A stretch of DNA of 7,564 nucleotides from an uncultured Planctomycetaceae bacterium (GTDB lineage Bacteria; Planctomycetota; Planctomycetia; Planctomycetales; Planctomycetaceae), in contig CAIUHT010000488.1 in NCBI GenBank assembly GCA_903898975.1, positions 1-7,564 on the forward strand, read 5' to 3'. Below, in pieces: positions 5,887-7,564 of this stretch. The stretch's first letter is position 1; every line of letters begins with the position of its first letter. Below the pieces are notes generated by a model that was given only the letters and a program-made list of their open reading frames with translations, made no database searches and was not told where the DNA came from. A program made the position numbers and the translations under genes.

Positions 5887-7380
5887 ATGCAGACTTCGCG
5901 CAGTGATGTGGATGCCGGCCTGGGCTTCGCCGAGGGCCTGGGTGTCACCAGTGAACGGGCGGCCCGCCGACTGTTTCTGAAGGAACTCGCCACGGCGACC
6001 TCCGCCGCCTGGCTGGGGGGTGCCCCCCGGTTGCTGCGGGGCGCTGACGACACCCCGGTGGCGCATCCCGCCGCCCGGGCCGACAGTGTCATCGTCCTCT
6101 GGATGGCGGGCGGAATGGCTGCTCCCGAGACCTTCGACCCCAAGCGCTATCACCCGTTCGAAATCGGGACTCCCATCGAGAAGGTGATGAGCACCTTCCC
6201 CGCCATCGACACGGCGGTTGACAACATCAAGATCTGCGAGGGGCTGGAACAGATCGGCCAGGTGCTCGACCGCGGGACACTCATCCGCTCGCACGTGCTG
6301 CCCGACCTGGGCAGCATTCTGCACTCCCGGCACCAGTACCACTGGCACACCGGCTACGTCCCCCCCCAGACGGTCGCCGCGCCGCACATCGGGGCGTGGA
6401 TGGCCCGCATCCTGGGGCCGCGGAATCCGGTCATTCCCGCGTTCATCAACATTGGTCAGCGGCTGGAAGGAATTGGCGAACAGGAGGAGATCAAGGCGTT
6501 CACCCAGGCCGGCTTCCTGGGGAGTGAGTTCGGCCCGATGAACCTCCCCTTTCCCGAGGAGGCGGCTCGTGCCGTGCGGCCCCCCAAGGGAATGGACGCC
6601 GGTCGATTCGCCAACCGCGAACGGCTCTTCCGCCGCCTGGCCAAGGCGCGGGCCCCCGCAGCGAGCGACTTCCAACAGGAATCGCTCGCCCGCTCGCTCG
6701 AGAATGCCCACCGGCTGCTCGAGGCCCCCGAACGGACCGCGTTCGACCTCTCGCTCGAACCCCGGGAGAGCTTCGACAAGTACAACACCGGCCGCTTCGG
6801 CCAGGGCTGCCTGCTGGCCCGCCGACTGGTCGAGGCAGGAGCCCGCTACGTTGAGGTGACCACCGAATACATTCCCTTCATCCACTGGGACACCCATGCC
6901 AATGGGCACGAGACGGTCGATCGCCTGCACAAGGAGATCGATCGCCCCATCGCCACGCTGATCCGCGATCTCGAGGCCCGCGGGCTGCTCGACCGCACGC
7001 TGGTGGTGCTGGCCAGTGAATTCAGCCGGGACATGATGATCGAAGGTGTCCCGGGCTCAACCGCCCGCGACCAGGCGACCGCCCCGACCGACAAGTTGCT
7101 CGAGATGAAGCACTACGGGATGCACCGGCACTTCACCGGGGCCTCGTGCGTGCTGATGTTCGGGGGGGGCATCCGCAAGGGGGTGCTGTATGGCGAAACT
7201 GCCCCGGAACGCCCCTGCCTGGCGACTAAAAACCCGATCTCGGTGCGCGACCTGCACGCCAGCATCTACACGGCGATGGGAATCAGCCCGGCGACCGCGT
7301 TCGAAGTCGAACGGCGTCCCTTCTACGTGACCGAGGATGGCCGGGGCCAGGCTGTTCAGGAGCTCTTCACCAACGCCTGA
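5887..7380 (+). CDS. DUF1501 protein, Tat-exported partner of the DUF1549/DUF1553 protein
   Basis: This 497-residue protein is a DUF1501 member, a family related to the sulfatase/alkaline phosphatase superfamily and repeatedly found beside DUF1549/DUF1553 genes in Planctomycetes. No enzyme activity is established. A twin-arginine motif RRLFLK at 27-32, followed by ELATATSAAWLGG, indicates export by Tat. Family landmarks in order are VLWMAGGM...ETFDPKRYHPFE (70-92), HSRHQYHWHTGYVPPQTVAAPHIGAW split over 146-171, PVIPAFINIGQR (181-192), LGCLLARRL-type helix (306-314), HWDTHANGH (333-341), LVVLASEFSRD (372-382), YGMHRHFT (410-417) and MFGGGIRKG (424-432), with ERRPFY near the C-terminus. These mark the subtype that normally accompanies PSD1 proteins. 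The ATG at 5887 is chosen because purine-rich GAGAGAGGGAAGA precedes it directly; the frame is open upstream to 5791 but that part is not protein-like. The stop is three bases before the next gene, so the two are probably translated together. Confidence 0.95.
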   Translation: MQTSRSDVDAGLGFAEGLGVTSERAARRLFLKELATATSAAWLGGAPRLLRGADDTPVAHPAARADSVIVLWMAGGMAAPETFDPKRYHPFEIGTPIEKVMSTFPAIDTAVDNIKICEGLEQIGQVLDRGTLIRSHVLPDLGSILHSRHQYHWHTGYVPPQTVAAPHIGAWMARILGPRNPVIPAFINIGQRLEGIGEQEEIKAFTQAGFLGSEFGPMNLPFPEEAARAVRPPKGMDAGRFANRERLFRRLAKARAPAASDFQQESLARSLENAHRLLEAPERTAFDLSLEPRESFDKYNTGRFGQGCLLARRLVEAGARYVEVTTEYIPFIHWDTHANGHETVDRLHKEIDRPIATLIRDLEARGLLDRTLVVLASEFSRDMMIEGVPGSTARDQATAPTDKLLEMKHYGMHRHFTGASCVLMFGGGIRKGVLYGETAPERPCLATKNPISVRDLHASIYTAMGISPATAFEVERRPFYVTEDGRGQAVQELFTNA

Positions 7381-7383
7381 GCC

Positions 7384-7564
7384 ATGAGCAACCCCGCCCC
7401 GGGTCGACGTCCGAAAGAGCCCTCCCGCGAGCACCCCCCCGGCGTTCAACCGCCGGGAGGCCAGGCCGCGGGTGGCCCGGCACCGCGCGGGCCCAACCCT
7501 GCCAGCCTGTCACCGCAGACTGCCGCGTCACCTGTGCCGGGAGCTGGCTCTGCGGCCCCCGTCC
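7384..7564 (+). CDS. Pro/Ala/Gly-rich N-terminus of an unidentified protein (partial, runs off the window)
   Basis: An ATG at 7384 opens a frame that stays open for 60 codons to the window end. Only GCC separates it from the TGA of the DUF1501 gene. The visible part (MSNPAPGRRPKEPSREHPPG, continuing Pro/Gly/Ala-rich) contains no domain and should be disordered. It has no Sec or Tat signal in the first 60 residues, so if it is a membrane or exported protein the targeting segment must come later. The spacing implies translational coupling with the DUF1501 gene and hence a role beside the DUF1549/DUF1501 pair. Its composition resembles the N-terminus of the 431-residue protein at 415-1710, but low-complexity similarity is not evidence of homology. 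In other planctomycetes WD40 or cytochrome-domain proteins can occur near such pairs; nothing here confirms or excludes that. Confidence 0.6.
   Translation, partial: MSNPAPGRRPKEPSREHPPGVQPPGGQAAGGPAPRGPNPASLSPQTAASPVPGAGSAAPV

Noticed and set aside
5719..6930. 403-codon minus-strand frame opposite the DUF1501 gene
   Set aside because: It is an antisense shadow: the plus strand encodes well-conserved DUF1501 motifs over the same bases.
7381..7564. Homology between the Pro-rich N-termini at 415 and 7384
   Set aside because: The resemblance is only compositional (Pro, Ala, Ser, Gly); no aligned motif is shared, so it does not support a common origin.
1..7564. CRISPR array, tRNA, transposase or toxin-antitoxin module
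   Set aside because: I looked for regularly spaced repeats, cloverleaf arms and typical small paired genes and found none; the repeats present are short and irregular.

Overview
The window is GC-rich bacterial DNA, almost certainly from a member of the Planctomycetes. The strongest evidence is a same-strand pair of large exported proteins whose families are hallmarks of that phylum: a cytochrome-c-like protein with PSCyt1, DUF1549 (PSCyt2) and DUF1553 (PSD1) regions, and a DUF1501 protein of the subtype that accompanies it. No tRNA, rRNA, CRISPR array, insertion sequence or integrase is visible.

Layout, left to right. The first 53 bases are the 5' end of a minus-strand gene, probably an APC-type amino acid permease. 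A 361-base divergent intergenic region follows, with candidate promoters in both directions. At 415-1710 lies an unrecognised 431-residue protein with a long Pro/Ala/Ser/Gly-rich N-terminus. A 339-base leader region with inverted repeats (1711-2049) precedes an HD-superfamily hydrolase at 2050-2631. Next come the PSCyt1-DUF1549-DUF1553 gene (2893-5433), an unusually long 453-base non-coding spacer (5434-5886), the DUF1501 gene (5887-7380), and, 3 bases later, a Pro-rich reading frame (7384 onward) that runs off the right edge.

Working together: the DUF1549/DUF1553 and DUF1501 proteins are expected to act as a pair outside the cytoplasm. The first carries a Sec-type signal peptide and CXXCH motifs; the second carries a twin-arginine motif. 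Their biochemical role is not established. The first also appears to have a beta-sandwich, carbohydrate-binding-like module inserted in its DUF1553 region, which fits a surface or periplasmic role on glycans, though this is inference. The 3-base gap makes the Pro-rich frame a likely co-translated third component. The permease, the 431-residue protein and the HD hydrolase look like ordinary neighbours with no visible functional tie to the pair.

I see no clear defence system or mobile element. The least explained items are the 431-residue protein, the partial Pro-rich protein coupled to DUF1501, the competing inverted repeats upstream of the HD gene, and the long spacer inside the DUF1549/DUF1501 pair.
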